NCBI GenBank assembly: GCA_012845835.1
Contig: JABAKD010000004.1
Span: forward strand, 930,001 to 994,000
Length of the DNA: 64,000 nucleotides
Direction: 5' to 3'
DNA from: Undaria pinnatifida
Lineage: Eukaryota > Sar > Phaeophyceae > Laminariales > Alariaceae
Shown here: piece after piece, positions 10,269-21,045 of the stretch
How positions within the stretch are numbered: position 1 is the stretch's first letter
Layout of the letters: every line of letters begins with the position of its first letter
Translations under genes and position numbers: made by a program
The notes under the pieces: model-generated
Told to the model about the DNA's origin: nothing
The model's input: only the letters and a program-made list of their open reading frames with translations
The model's database searches: none

Positions 10269-10548
10269 CCTCCGCCCTCGACGACGTCCCCCTTTACCCC
10301 CAACCTCCCTTCAGACACGCCTCCTCGCTCGCCACCAACCCCAGACGGTGACATCAATACCATCCCCTCTTCTGCGTCAGCCCTCCCCCCTCCCCTTGCG
10401 CCGTACGCCTCCCCTCCTCTCCCCCCCCCTGCCGCTGTAGCTGCGGCTTTGCTGGCTCTTTGAAGGATGCGGTTGTCTGATTCCAGCTCGGCGATGCGGC
10501 GACGCAAAGCCGCACATGTCTGGGTCAAGCCGTTCATGTAGAGACCAG
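10269..10548 (-). CDS. Gene A exon encoding a coiled coil
   Basis: This 280-bp exon enters in phase 1 (acceptor GGTGCAG) and leaves in phase 2 (donor GTGAGA), matching both neighbours. It encodes GLYMNGLTQTCAALRRR, then IAELESDNRILQRAS with leucine and isoleucine heptads typical of a short coiled coil, followed by an Ala/Gly-rich and acidic low-complexity stretch. It is likely the N-terminal oligomerisation or interaction part of the DENN-type protein. Its first codons with the acceptor have been copied repeatedly just upstream (10790-11445). Confidence 0.6.
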
Positions 10549-10639
10549 CTGCACCGGTTCGTGTCGGGTCGGTTTGGGCAAAAATAAAACGGCGTTAGCA
10601 CGAAAATGAGGGCGTGTTCATAGAGGGGAGGAGGGGGTC

Positions 10640-11460
10640 AAGGGAGGCACATACGTTAGGCGGAGTGGCGAGGGCACGTAGAGTGCGCCGTTAACGATGT
10701 TAAAACGATTGACGGTTGATCGTCGGAAAAATGAGGGGTTTGTTATAATGATGGCGCATTCGGAGTGGGGGGAAGGGGTCATGGGAGGTACGTCAAGGTT
10801 AAACCGTACATGTAGAGCCCAGCTGCGCCGTTAGCGTTGTCGGGGCAGTTTCAGTCGGAAAAAATAGGTTGTGTGGCAACGAGGGCATTTTCGAAGAGGG
10901 GGGGGGGGGGGGGCACGGGGGGGCACACGCGTTAGGAGAGTTCATATAGAGCCCAGCGGCGCCGGTTACAGTGTCGGGGCGGTTAATGGTTGGTGGTAGG
11001 CTTACATCCTTTCGAGCATTTTCCCCTATTTTTTTGTCATTTGCCGGATGAGGAGTACGAATAGAGGCTACAGTACCCAATCACGCTCGTTATGCTCCCA
11101 ATCAAACGGCCAACTGTGCCATTTGTACGCTCTTTTAAACGTCCAATCATGCCGAAATAATTGCTTTAACAACTAATCACTAGCAATGCAAGTCTGTCGT
11201 CGTTTGAAAAAAAAGAGTACCATTGCAACGGAGGCGTGCTGTAGGGGGGGGGAGAGGGGATCACGGGAGGCACACGCGTTCGGCGAGCTAATGTAGAGCC
11301 CAGGTGCGCCGTTGACCTTGAAGGGGGCGGTTTCGGTCGTCGTCGTGAAAAAAGAGCGGGTTTTGATACAACGAGGGCGTGTTTTTCGCGCGCGGGGGGG
11401 GGTATCACGAGAGGTACACGCGTTAAGCGAGGTATTCATGCATTTATACCATGCGCCTGT
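10640..11460 (-). pseudogene. Exon echo array: 5' copies of gene A exon 10269-10548
   Basis: On the minus strand, sequences encoding GLYMYGLTLT (10790-10822, with acceptor GGCGCAG kept), GLYMNSPNACA (10921-10956), GLYISSPNACAS (11262-11303) and YKCMNTSLNACTS (about 11408-11450) are decayed copies of the exon start GLYMNGLTQTCA. A further fragment lies near 10640-10690. Between them intron-like DNA with G-runs also repeats. All lie upstream of the intact exon, and most have lost the acceptor AG. Confidence 0.6.
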
Positions 11461-12832
11461 ATGTAATACGGAGCACTCACGCTTTGAGGTTAGGCTTCTG
11501 CACGTGTAAACAGTACTTGGAAAAACGCATGGAAACGTTTGCAGTACCGCTGTGCTGTAATGCGACAACACCATCCGCAACTCGTACCATGTATGCCTTC
11601 CGTGGTTTGGGAGCAGCCGCTCCTCGTTGAAGGCGGGCGTGGTATCAACAGATCCATAATAAAAACAGCAGTAAAAAGTACGACATCGTTTACGGTAATA
11701 ATACCATTGGATAGCGCTTCAAGATCAAGGTGTTCACGCGCGTGTCGGGTGCCGTCGAGGGCGAAAACAAGACATGATACCCTCGTTTCTCGGTCTACAG
11801 CCATCTCCACCACGAAACCGCAGCGTAGTAGAGACTTCGGGCGCAAGGCACACGCGAAAGCCCAAGTAATGTAGATTTCGCAACGTCGGGCTTTGCAAAG
11901 GCTAAAGGTTCGCTGGGACACCACGCATGCACCAACACGACGTCAAGCCGGTTTGATCGAACGATTGAACATCCTAACCGCAGCTCTGCACGATTACCAG
12001 GTATTAATAAAAATTTGGGATCTGAGACCCAGGTGTAACGAGAAGTGCGGTCTTACATCAACCGTCTAGGAAGAGTTCGCAGCAAAAGTAAGATCAAGCA
12101 TGCTGCGCTCGTGTCGTATGTCTCCCCACGCTGCTCTTCGGACGCATCTCCCATACCCCAGTAGGCTGGGCTGCCTCTTGAGGCCGATGCTGCCATCACC
12201 ATTATTTTCGCAAGTCTACCAGGTATAAAAAAATATCAATTCGTAGAAAGTGATACCACAGATATCATAGTCCGCGAATTAACGCAGTGCCGCTGCGGCT
12301 CTTGTGTTCCGCACAGCAGCAGCGAGAGACAGAATTCCAGGCTTTATACGTACGGTCCTCCGGGAGGCGGCGTAAACAGCAGTGTATTCGCGATACAGGA
12401 ATATTCTAAGCTCTAAAGCGATGCGCAAATGATCTGGCCGCTTGTTGATCTGTACGAGTAGCCGGCAAGGTATGTATGTGCTGACTCAACACCTGTGTAC
12501 GTATCGCAGGCACCCGCCACTTGCCACTTGACCGGAGGCCAGGCCAGCCCCTAACGAGCTCTACGTCGTAAGCGCATCTCCGCCAACCCACACTTTGGAT
12601 GAAATTTACTTGAAGTTAGGGTGGCATGTTCTTTTCAGCAGCAACAGGTAACGGTCCACAATGTCCGGAAATTTAATACCCATATTAGATATATTATAAA
12701 TATAATACGGTCATTAAATTTATGGATATATATGTGCGGAATAACGATGTGCCAACAGGAATTTCCTTCTACAACTGAGTAGCACGCAAAAGACCAACAG
12801 CCAAAAACAGAAGCGAGGTCAAACTTGCCCAC
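11461..12832. other. Gene A intron, no recognised feature
   Basis: Between the echo array and the exon at 12833 there are overlapping open frames on both strands around 11539-11924, but none has splice signals in a matching phase. TACCWGGTA motifs occur at 11995 and 12217. No repeat family copy was recognised. Confidence 0.35.
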
Positions 12833-12998
12833 CTTCTGCGCTGGAGAGACCCGCCGGCAGGCCGTATTGATCCATCGGCACCGCTCCATCTGGGGAGGAC
12901 ATCGTGCGGAGGAGGGCGACAGCAGCGATGCCGTGGCTCGTGCGCTGACCCTTTCTGTTGTTTCTGCTGTTGTTTACCTGGTACACGATAGGAGCTGT
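12833..12998 (-). CDS. Gene A exon, N-terminal region
   Basis: The donor (GTGGGC after GCGCAGAAG) leaves phase 1, matching the phase 1 entry of 10269-10548. The reading includes GIAAVALLRTMSSPDGAVP and MDQYGLPAGLSSAE. The 5' boundary is uncertain: a CAG at 12999 gives phase 0 and suits the exon at 13466-13597, whereas a CAG at 12955 would give phase 2. Neither has a good pyrimidine tract. No domain is recognised. A TACCWGGTA motif lies inside the proposed exon at 12975, which is unusual and favours the shorter version. Confidence 0.42.
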
Positions 12999-13465
12999 CT
13001 GCTTCCTGTGGATATGTACAGCTCGCCTTTTTTTGGAGCGGTCACCGTTCACTCAAGGAGGTTCTACTTTGGCTTCAGCGGCAGCACACACGGCACAGTG
13101 CGCGGCCCGTGTGGACGTTGTTAACGACACAGCGCGAAGCTTCCTCCGCCAGCAGCACGTGCGGTGCGGCACCGCTAGGCGGTCTCCGGCCATCGACATC
13201 AGAATTCTCCGCCTTAAAAACGCCATACTATCTACTAGAAAAACCTCTTCTTAGCGTAGCACGTAAGTAAACCCTTTCCGCGACTATTCTGCAACGGAGA
13301 GGCCACTGCCGCTCGGTGTGGTTCCGAAATCGAACAATTTTCTCGCAGGGGTGAATGCTCAAACAGGGGATACCTGTGCAAAACGGTGACATAGGATAGA
13401 CGGGGCGGGACGACCAAGAAACCTATAGTCTGTTTCGTCCTAGCGAAACCGTGAACGCGTGCCAC

Positions 13466-13597
13466 CTCCGGTTTTGGCACGTACAGTGTCTCCTCCTTGA
13501 CTAGAACCGATGCCCACTCCCGCGTCGGGACGGTCGATGGTCTCCCCAGCGCGACGTCGCCGGCACCCGCCGAACTCATCGCGTGCATTAACTGCAT
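13466..13597 (-). CDS. Gene A, candidate first coding exon
   Basis: From an ATG at 13597 a 44-codon frame rich in G/C at third positions runs to a donor GTGGCA in phase 0. It contains DVALGRPSTVPTREW and VLVKEETLYVPKPE. Adding it makes the seven joined gene A exons 423 codons with no frame break. Two other long frames overlap this GC-rich block: another minus-strand frame, and a plus-strand frame from 13510 to 14055 that also reaches a donor-like GTGAGA. The assignment of strand and frame is therefore uncertain. Confidence 0.3.
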
Positions 13598-13599
13598 CT

Positions 13600-14780
13600 T
13601 CCCTCTGCGGGTCTTTGCTCGCCCTCGGCCGGACGGAGGCGGCGCCCGCGGGCGGTGCACTTTCCGACGTGCCGCGAGTAGATTTCAAGAGTACCACGAA
13701 ACGAGATTCTAGTGGCCCATTGTTAGCATGGGAGGGTGCTATTAGCGCTGCGGCCCCTGCCGGGGGAGGGAAGGCGGGGGGACTGTATGTGCCGCTCACG
13801 AGGCGGTCAAGGCCGGATGGTGCGGTCTACGGGGTGGATGTAGGCGAGGGCGGGATCGGTCGGCGGCGGCTAGAGGACAGCGGGGTTGGGATCGAAGAAG
13901 GAGGTGAGAGGATTGACGTAGGCAGCGATAATAGTAGTGATGCTGGCACGTGGCCTGACAGCAGTATCAGTCAGCTATCTGCTGTTTTTTTGCGAACGAT
14001 ACCAACGAATTTCTGGAGTATGTACCGCAGTTGTTTGTTGTTGTTTTCACATTAACGTACCCCCGGTCTACTACGGACAGCAGCAGGAGTAGTGTCACCG
14101 GTAAAGCTGCTAACAGCCACCTTTCCACCTCGATCTCTGAAGTCTCAAAGGGGATAGTTACTATGCTGACCGTCAAGCTTGACACTTGACAGCTTTGCGA
14201 ACTGCGGACAGGCAACACGAACACAACCACGGAGCAGCTGTTATCAGCTTTACCGGTGGCAATACTCCTGCTGCTGTGCGTAGACTACCCGGTGTACGTA
14301 CAGAACAAGTCGTACCCTTGATGGTTTTCTCGCGGCAGGGCGCCATTTGTCTTGTATTTCGTAGACAAAGAACAGCGGATAATTCAGTGACTTCAGCATC
14401 GGCAGCCTGGAGCAGCCGCGCTGCTGGAGTAGGAGGCATGGGGGGAGGGGGGATCCGCGGTGCAACGAAAGGAGTTTGTGCGACACTCGGACACGCGCGG
14501 ATTTATACTTTCGTTGTTGCACGCTCTTGCGGGAAGATTGATAAGACCACACCCCTGTGATTTTTTAGTACGTAGTCTCTGCTCCTGCGCCATTCCTACT
14601 ACCGGCACGACCACTACTACTAATATGATACGGCCACCACCGCTGCCACCACCACTTCCACCGCTACTAATTTTTGTATTCCACACTATGGTAACACTAC
14701 CACGCCTCCACTGCTGCTGCTGTGGATATACCATCACGAGTACTGCTGTCACCGCTACGACAACGGCAACACACTACGTG
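13600..14780. other. GC-rich block then unique-looking DNA, no firm gene
   Basis: About 13600-13920 is GC-rich with open frames on both strands and could belong to gene A's 5' region, for example a leader or CpG-type promoter region, but no signal is specific. About 13970-14780 shows no recognised exon or repeat family. Confidence 0.3.
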
Positions 14781-14782
14781 GC

Positions 14783-14840
14783 ATACTACTACTACTACAA
14801 CTACTACTACTACTACTACTACTACTACCACTATCACTAT

Positions 14841-14891
<51 letters not shown>

Positions 14892-14903
14892 CACTACTAC
14901 TAG

Positions 14904-14941
<38 letters not shown>

Positions 14942-14962
14942 TTAGTAGTAGTAGTAGTACTT

Positions 14963-15005
<43 letters not shown>

Positions 15006-15008
15006 CAC
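14783..15008. repeat. (TAC)n trinucleotide microsatellite
   Basis: About 225 bp of TAC/CTA triplets with interruptions (CAC, ACT-ATT, a short GTAGTAGTAGTAG inversion near 14943). Long open frames on both strands here reflect a triplet repeat without stops and are not genes. Confidence 0.9.
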
Positions 15009-15436
15009 AGCTATTGATACTACTACCATAGCTGTTGATACTACTTGTATTCATGAACCACTACGATTGGACTAGCCCCCTTTGAGACGAAGAAAGCACG
15101 TATTAATTGCAACACCAGACGAAAACTAGGCGTCCCGGTGTTCCTTTGAAACGCTTTTGCGCCCAGCAGCCCGGTGGCAGCTTCTTACTTGCACTTTCCC
15201 GGTAGTACAGAAGAGACGTGATGTTGAAGGTAACAGTGGTATGACTTCCAATGGTCACACTTCACAACCCACAACCCCCACCCACAAACCACAACACGAC
15301 ACACACGCAACAGCTACAGCTACAGCGTCAGCACTATCACGTACCCTGTATCCTAACCTACCTCACTACTGCTACGTATTCGTTGTATTAATAGTAGAAG
15401 CTTGAACCATATATATACATAGCTCAAGCAGGGGTC

Positions 15437-15523
15437 AACACCTTTACAACTGGAAACCCGTTTCGGGGGTAAAACTACATGGAAAAAGTATAGGAACAGT
15501 TTCGGGGCCCTACAGGGATTAAG
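15437..15523 (-). mobile_element. TTAA-type 95-bp MITE
   Basis: An inverted copy: ACACCTTTACAACTGGAAAC at one end and GGCCCTACAGGGATTAAG at the other, with the internal motif ACCCGTTTCGGGG. Confidence 0.55.
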
Positions 15524-15910
15524 GTACTTTTTTTGTTCTTCAGACTTAAGACCTACGTAAAACGAGTTGCGCTGGTGTATTGATACGCGCGTAGCTATCT
15601 GCTGGTGCGTTATTCGTATGTATATTATTACAGCGCTGGCGCTGATGCGCTGATGCAAACGCGTTCAACCGTGAAGATCGTTTGTGACTTACAGGAGTTG
15701 AACTTCCGATTCTTGAAACCTTCAGCAGCTGTTGAGCCTTCAGCACCTGTAGTAACGTCAGCGGTGCCGGTTTGCCAGCTGTCGCGGAACATCTCACGCG
15801 CTGATCACGACTCTGTCTGAAGTCTGAAACAGTGATGTTCGTGTATATTACCACGTACTGCTGCATACCAGGGTATATGCTAGCTGTTGGGACCCAGGTA
15901 TAGTAGCGCA

Positions 15911-16062
15911 ATTCGATGCGAGTCGACGAGAGAAGAAAGGGCTGGAGTCTCCTCGCGATGAAAATGAAGGATCATTATACCGTAGTGGGAAGGGGGAAGA
16001 AGAGCCTGCTTAGTGGCCCCGGATCTGAGTTACGTCTGGGGAGGGAGATGGAGGAAGAAACT
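15911..16062 (+). mobile_element. SINE, 3' part only (GGTCTAGTGG-headed family)
   Basis: A 5'-truncated copy with ATTCGATGCGAGTCGACGAG, GAAATGAAGG-like and TACCGTAGTGGGAAGGGG landmarks, shared with full copies at 23027-23345 and 62645-62950. Confidence 0.6.
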
Positions 16063-16227
16063 TGCGAAGATCATATATGGCAGGGATGAGCAAAAAACGA
16101 AAACATAAAAACGCGACGAAAGAAACGAGAAGCGCGTCCAGGAAGAGCGGCAGTACCAATACAGTGGAAAGTACGATCACAGCAGCGGACAGCTCCCAAA
16201 AGTGCCTGTGTGTGCCAGCCTATATAC

Positions 16228-16540
16228 CGGTCCCCGGTGGCGTATCAGGTAATCCTCGAGTCTGGTTTAGGTCAGTTTCGTGAGTTCGAATCCCCCCGAG
16301 TGCATACGACTTGTATAAATCGGTGGGAACTTTTTTCTTGTGCACAAATTGACTTCCGGAAAACGCGCGAGCGTGAGTTAGCCACACTCGATGAAAAATC
16401 GACGATCAGTGGAATTGCTCAACCCTACGATGCGCGATCAAAATTGAAGGGAAGAACCGGGGGGAAGAAGGGACTTCACCTGTGACCACGGCTTGTCCAG
16501 AAGCTGGAAAGTAGATGTGTGCGAAAAACAAGAGGAAAAA
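16228..16540 (+). mobile_element. tRNA-headed SINE (GTGGCGTATCAGG family)
   Basis: The head contains a box-A-like GGTGGCGTATCAGG and a box-B-like GAGTTCGAATCC about 50 bp later, as in tRNA-derived SINEs transcribed by RNA polymerase III. The body has the landmarks CACAAATTGACTTCC, GCGCGAGCGTGAG, TGCTCAACCCTA, GAAGGGAAGAACCGGGG and GTGACCACGGCTTGTCC. Same-family copies lie at 35274-35560 and 38651-38945 (plus) and 23790-24093 and 27868-28163 (minus). There is no coding capacity; mobility would depend on a LINE not seen here. Confidence 0.78.
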
Positions 16541-16544
16541 ACGG

Positions 16545-16870
16545 TGTCGGCGTCCCCGATGGAGTACTGTTAGAAGTAGGTAAACGTCGTCCCTACCGAC
16601 GTCAAGGTCGTGGGCTCAATTCTCACCGAGAGCGTACTCGTGCTCATAAGGATTTTTTGTGACGTATCAATTGACGAGCGGAAAGCGCGGGAGCGTGAGG
16701 TGGCAAATTTCGACGAAAACCGACGACCGGAAAAGGCTGAAGGGTGGGAACGCTGAACCCTACGCGTGATAATAGTGAAGGCATGTACCGCGGGGGGGGG
16801 GGAAACCTGTGATCATGGCGTGTCCAAAAGTTCGCTGAGGGTAGAACCTTTTACGGTTTGAGCTGGAGAG
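16545..16870 (+). mobile_element. tRNA-headed SINE, diverged subfamily
   Basis: It shares the body landmarks of the family (GCGCGGGAGCGTGAG, GGGAACGCTGAACCCTA, GTCCAAAAG) with a different head containing GTCGTCCCTAC and TCGTGGGCTCAATTCTC in place of a good box B. A closely related copy is at 22595-22950 and a 3' fragment at about 30065-30230. Confidence 0.65.
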
Positions 16871-17224
16871 TAATAAGTGATGATTAATACTGGAGTATAA
16901 AATAAAACAAAAATTAACCTTGCACTATTGGCTACTTTTATATCGTACTTGGAGAGTTGCTGTTCGAGCTGGGCCAGCCAAGACCCAAGACCCTGTCGAA
17001 ACGGGAGATCGGCCACGCAGCGCCCAATTTCACAGAGTTGAAGTTGGAAAATTGACACGGCGGTGTTGTTGATGCACCAACTGGCAGGTGGCTTTTGTGT
17101 TTTTTTTTCGAGAGAGAGATAGAGTATATGACCGAAAGTGCAACCCGAGAAATTGAAACGCGACTACATCTCATCTGGACAAAAACACACAGAAAAGCAG
17201 GATATACGGAACTCCGCATGTGTG

Positions 17225-17450
17225 TGTTTTTCACTGACATTTCCGCTCATCTACAGCCATCACAAGCAGTGCCCATGCCGATGCCTCAAAGAGAGACGGG
17301 CTCTTTTGTGGTCACAAGCTACAAGACAGATATACATATTGCAATGTGCAGCAGGTTATTTGGCCATGCAATGCCAACTGCAATGAATACAAAGGCAAAA
17401 AAAATGCATGCCAGCGCACCAGACCATTTGTAAGCAAAAAAGAAAAGGAG
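17225..17450 (+). repeat. Dispersed repeat shared with 34325-34465 and 35615-35850
   Basis: Landmarks in the same order are ACAAGCAGTG, CGATGCCTC, TGTGGTCACAAGCTACAAG, CATTGCAATG and CCAGACCAT. No ends or coding capacity identified. Confidence 0.5.
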
Positions 17451-18061
17451 AATGAGAAAAAAGAGAAAACAACAAGAGAAAAACTGGAAATGCATTGGGA
17501 AACAGGAACGCAGGGCAGGGAAGAAGTACCCATCAACAATAGCATAAATCGAGTGAAACAAGACGGCTCGACATGAATGAAAACACTGGAAAAGAAACAG
17601 CCAGCAACCACTCGTAGCAACAGAACAGATGATACCACCCAACCAACGTCGGGGGCAACCTTAATGGGTTCCGAATGCACCTACCGGCGGTAGGAGTAGG
17701 ATTGCCGCATGGGTCTATCACCGGCTTTTACTGTTTCTGACGACAAGCAGTGGTGCCCATACGAGCCATCAGCGCCCCCGTACCCAATACAATGACGTCG
17801 ACGTCCGTATCTAAAAAATGTAGCAAGCGAAAACACAGCAACCAAGCAGATGACACAACCCAGCCTGCGTCAGGGCAGAGCACCCAGCACCAACTGTGTT
17901 CCGAACGCAAGGATTAATACTAGAAGGTTGGCATGGGCGTCATGAATAGGTGTTGAAGTTTCAGGTCGATTGTCGCAACAATTGAGCGCTGCTATGATAT
18001 ACTGAAGTATACACAACCCCCCCGCCCCCCCGCCCCCGGCCCCCAAACTCCGTCCCCGGCT

Positions 18062-18655
18062 ATACGACATACAGGATATACTTGATAAACTGATGCGTTT
18101 CCTTCCACAGCTGTCAGATTTTGTCCCTCATCTAAAACGGGTTCTATGGTTTCCGCGCACACACTGGTCAACATCACCCTGTTGACCCTGGTACAAGCTA
18201 CACTGTACGAGTAGTTCCAAGGGGAGTCACCGACCTATATCCTTAATGAGGACACACACCCAGTAATACGCGCGATCGGAGTATCACACATAGCTTGCAA
18301 AGATGAGTTTCGACGAAATCTTCGATCTCACAGCTGGAGTGTTTTTATATTTTTTATTATATAGTACGATAGAAATTAAAATACACTCCAGCTGTGAGAT
18401 CGAATATTTTGTCGAAACTCATATTTGCAAGCTGTGTGTGATACTCCGATCGCGCGTATTACGGGTTGTGTGTCCCCATGAAGGATATAGGTCGGCGACT
18501 CCCCTTGCAACTACAGTGTAGCTATCAGGGTCAACAGGGTGATGTTAAGCGGTCTGTGCGCGGAAACTATAAAACCCGTTTCTGAGGGGGACAGAATCTG
18601 ACAGCTGTGGAAGGAAATGCATCAGTTTATCAAGTGAATCCTGTATGTCGAATAA
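18062..18655. mobile_element. Large fold-back: two copies of the AGCTTGCAAAGATGAG family head to head
   Basis: A plus copy (18062-18345) and a minus copy (18362-18655) face each other across an AT-rich spacer of under 40 bp, making an imperfect palindrome of about 590 bp. The inner ends both carry CTCACAGCTGGAGTGT and the outer ends TGATAAACTGATGC. Part of a third copy follows at 18674-18752. Confidence 0.75.
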
Positions 18656-19436
18656 CCGGTGAGGGGAGGGCGGAGTTTTATATATATACGCACAGCTTGC
18701 AAAGATGAGTTTCCACGAAAGAGTTTCGACGAAATCTCTGATCTCAGCTGTACAATACAAATAGGATTTTTTTTAATGATACACTTCGAAGTATGCAGTA
18801 ACTGCTTTTGTTCTCGTTTGTCTTGGGGTCACTTTCGTATGCAATTATTCTTGGCCATATCTCGTCATGGGCGACAAATTCGGCATTGAAACTGACGTCG
18901 ATTTTCTCCTTGTGTCCTCAGTAAGTAATGCCTACACGAATTATCACCATGATCGGGAACGATTTTTTTTGGGAACTTTTAGTAACATTTTTACTGTCAA
19001 GCGTCGGAAAACAATCCCAACTTTTGGTGCGTTTTGAGTATTCACCGATATGATATCTCCGCGAGGTTGAGTCCGGGATGATGGTATACCCTCCAATTTT
19101 CAAAGTTCTACCGTATATGTGTGACCATGTATACCACCCGGGACGTTGAATCTATCAAACACCGGGACTGTACCACCCGGGTAATGACATGTGTATGTTT
19201 TCGTTTGTTTTATCTACGTTTTTTGTTCACCTCCGGCGGATAAGGAAAAATAAAGCTCAAGCTCACCACACTTTCCACGTATTTGCATACACGTCGTGTC
19301 AAATTTAAATTTTAATATGTTTGCTTAATCTAACTTTTAGTGGGTTGGAATGGTCTTGGGTTGCCATGTTCGTCGGTTTCAATACTGTTATGGCATGTTT
19401 TCCTATCCAACGCCCTTTGGGATATACCGCAAACAC

Positions 19437-19977
19437 CTTGACCCCTTTAGAACCCCGAAACCCCTCTCTCTACTAATTTCAGGTGATTTTTGTCCCCCAA
19501 ACGGCTTTCCAGCTGTAAATGCGTTAGTAGCTCAGCAGCTCGCGTTGCTTCGTGGGATCACATGCTGCAATCCTGATGTTCTGTCGTCCTTTTCCCCCTG
19601 AAAGTCTGAAAATGTTAATGTTATTAGTAATAGTTACGTCTATTTGTGTTGTCTCGTCCTTTTCCCCCTTGACCCTTTAGAGCCCCCAAAACCCTTCCTG
19701 TACTAACTTCAAGTAAGTTCGTCCCCAAAAAGGGTTTCCAGTTGTAAAGGCTTTAATAGCTCAGCAGCTCGCGTTGCTTCGTGGATCACATGCTGCTATC
19801 GTGATGTTCTGTCGTCCTTTTCCCCCTGAAAGTCTGAAAATGTTAATGTTAGTAGTAATAGTTACGTCTATCGTTGTGTTGTCTCGTCTTTTTCCCCCTC
19901 AACCCCTTTAGAGCCCCCAACCCCCCCGATCAAGTTATTTTGTACCCAAAAAGGGTTTCCAGTTGTAAAGGCGTCAA
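19437..19977 (+). repeat. Tandem array, about 230-bp unit, built on the TTAA-type MITE
   Basis: About 2.3 units start at 19441, 19671 and 19901. Each begins with the 95-bp MITE sequence (CCCTTTAGAGCCCCC ... TTTCCAGTTGTAAAGG) and continues with AGCTCAGCAGCTCGCGTTGC and GTCTCGTCCTTTTCCCC. The MITE has become part of a larger tandem unit. A diverged piece of the non-MITE part recurs at about 27455-27545. Confidence 0.75.
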
Positions 19978-20439
19978 GTCCCCAAAGGTTAATATTTTTG
20001 GTATTGGTTAGGACTTACGCAGCTATCTATACGCGACGCCAAGGTGGGCAGTGCCCCTGACACGTCCTCTCTTGTGTGGTTATGGTGTGGAGGACACACC
20101 GAGGTGGATCGGTACCTCGGGTAAGCAGGGAATGGGGTCCGGGGGACCTCTGGTGACCTTGAACCTGTGTGTAATTAGGCGGTACTATCTAGGGGAAGGG
20201 GATCTGGTATCCACAAATACAGCATTTGCAGCCACAGTTTTAGTATATAGGAGTAGTAAGGCGAAATGCGATATAGAACTCGTGTCTGGTGTCTTGTTAT
20301 TGTAGTGCCGTACGAGCTACACTGTCAGAAGCAGCAGTAGCGGTGTAGTAGTAGGGCTTATTGAGACGTAAAGCACATGCATCATGGAGTCTATTTTTAG
20401 CGCCTTGCAAGCTGCGTGTCTGGTATATTTGTAAAAAAT

Positions 20440-20560
20440 ATGAAAGTACACTTCAGCTGTGTGTGTGAGATCGCCCAAAAAGGAATTTGATCAAAACTCA
20501 TCTTTGCAAGCTGCTGTGATACTTCGATCGCGCGTGTTACGGGGTGTGTATACCCTCGTG
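20440..20560 (-). mobile_element. AGCTTGCAAAGATGAG family, partial copy
   Basis: Inverted partial copy with CTCATCTTTGCAAGCTGC and GATACTTCGATCGCGCGTGT. Confidence 0.55.
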
Positions 20561-20664
20561 AAAGGATGCAGGTTGGTGTATATAATATCTAAGTAGTCTG
20601 TATGAGGCATAACACTCGGATTTTTGCTTTTTGTGCCTTCCCAGAGTTTGCTCATTTAATGTGC

Positions 20665-21045
20665 ATGGCGAAAAATCGAGTTTGATGGTATGGGCGAACC
20701 TCGATTTCGTCGATCATTATGGATGATACTCGATTTAATCGTTTATGGATGAAAGTCGGCTTTATCCTATCGTTTGTGGGCGAAACTGGGATTTATCGTT
20801 TGTGGACGAAACTCGAGTTTATCCTTCATGGACGAAGCTCAGTTTTATCCTTCGTGGACGAACGCCCGTTTCTTCGCTTGTGGACAAAACTCGACTTCAT
20901 CGTTTATTTTGGATGACGCTCGAGTTAATCGTTTATGGGTGAAGTTTGATTTAATATTTTGTGGATGAAACTGGACTTAATCGGTTGTGGACGCAACCCT
21001 ACTCCATCGCTTGTTTTCAACGAAACTCGATTTCACCATTTCTGC
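20665..21045. repeat. Degenerate minisatellite, about 27-29 bp unit
   Basis: About 13 imperfect units of the type GTTTGTGGACGAAACTCGAT. A shorter array of the same unit lies at 22310-22490. In several frames it reads as repeated W-T-K-L-x-F, but the unit length is not a fixed multiple of three, so it is not a protein repeat. Confidence 0.7.

Noticed and set aside
13510-14055. 181-codon plus-strand frame
   Set aside because: GC-rich block open on both strands. The donor-like GTGAGA near 13903 is noted, but no acceptor or partner exon fits, and the minus-strand reading is slightly better supported.
14460-15075. Frames of poly-Tyr, poly-Thr, poly-Val and poly-Ser
   Set aside because: Translations of the (TAC)n microsatellite on both strands.
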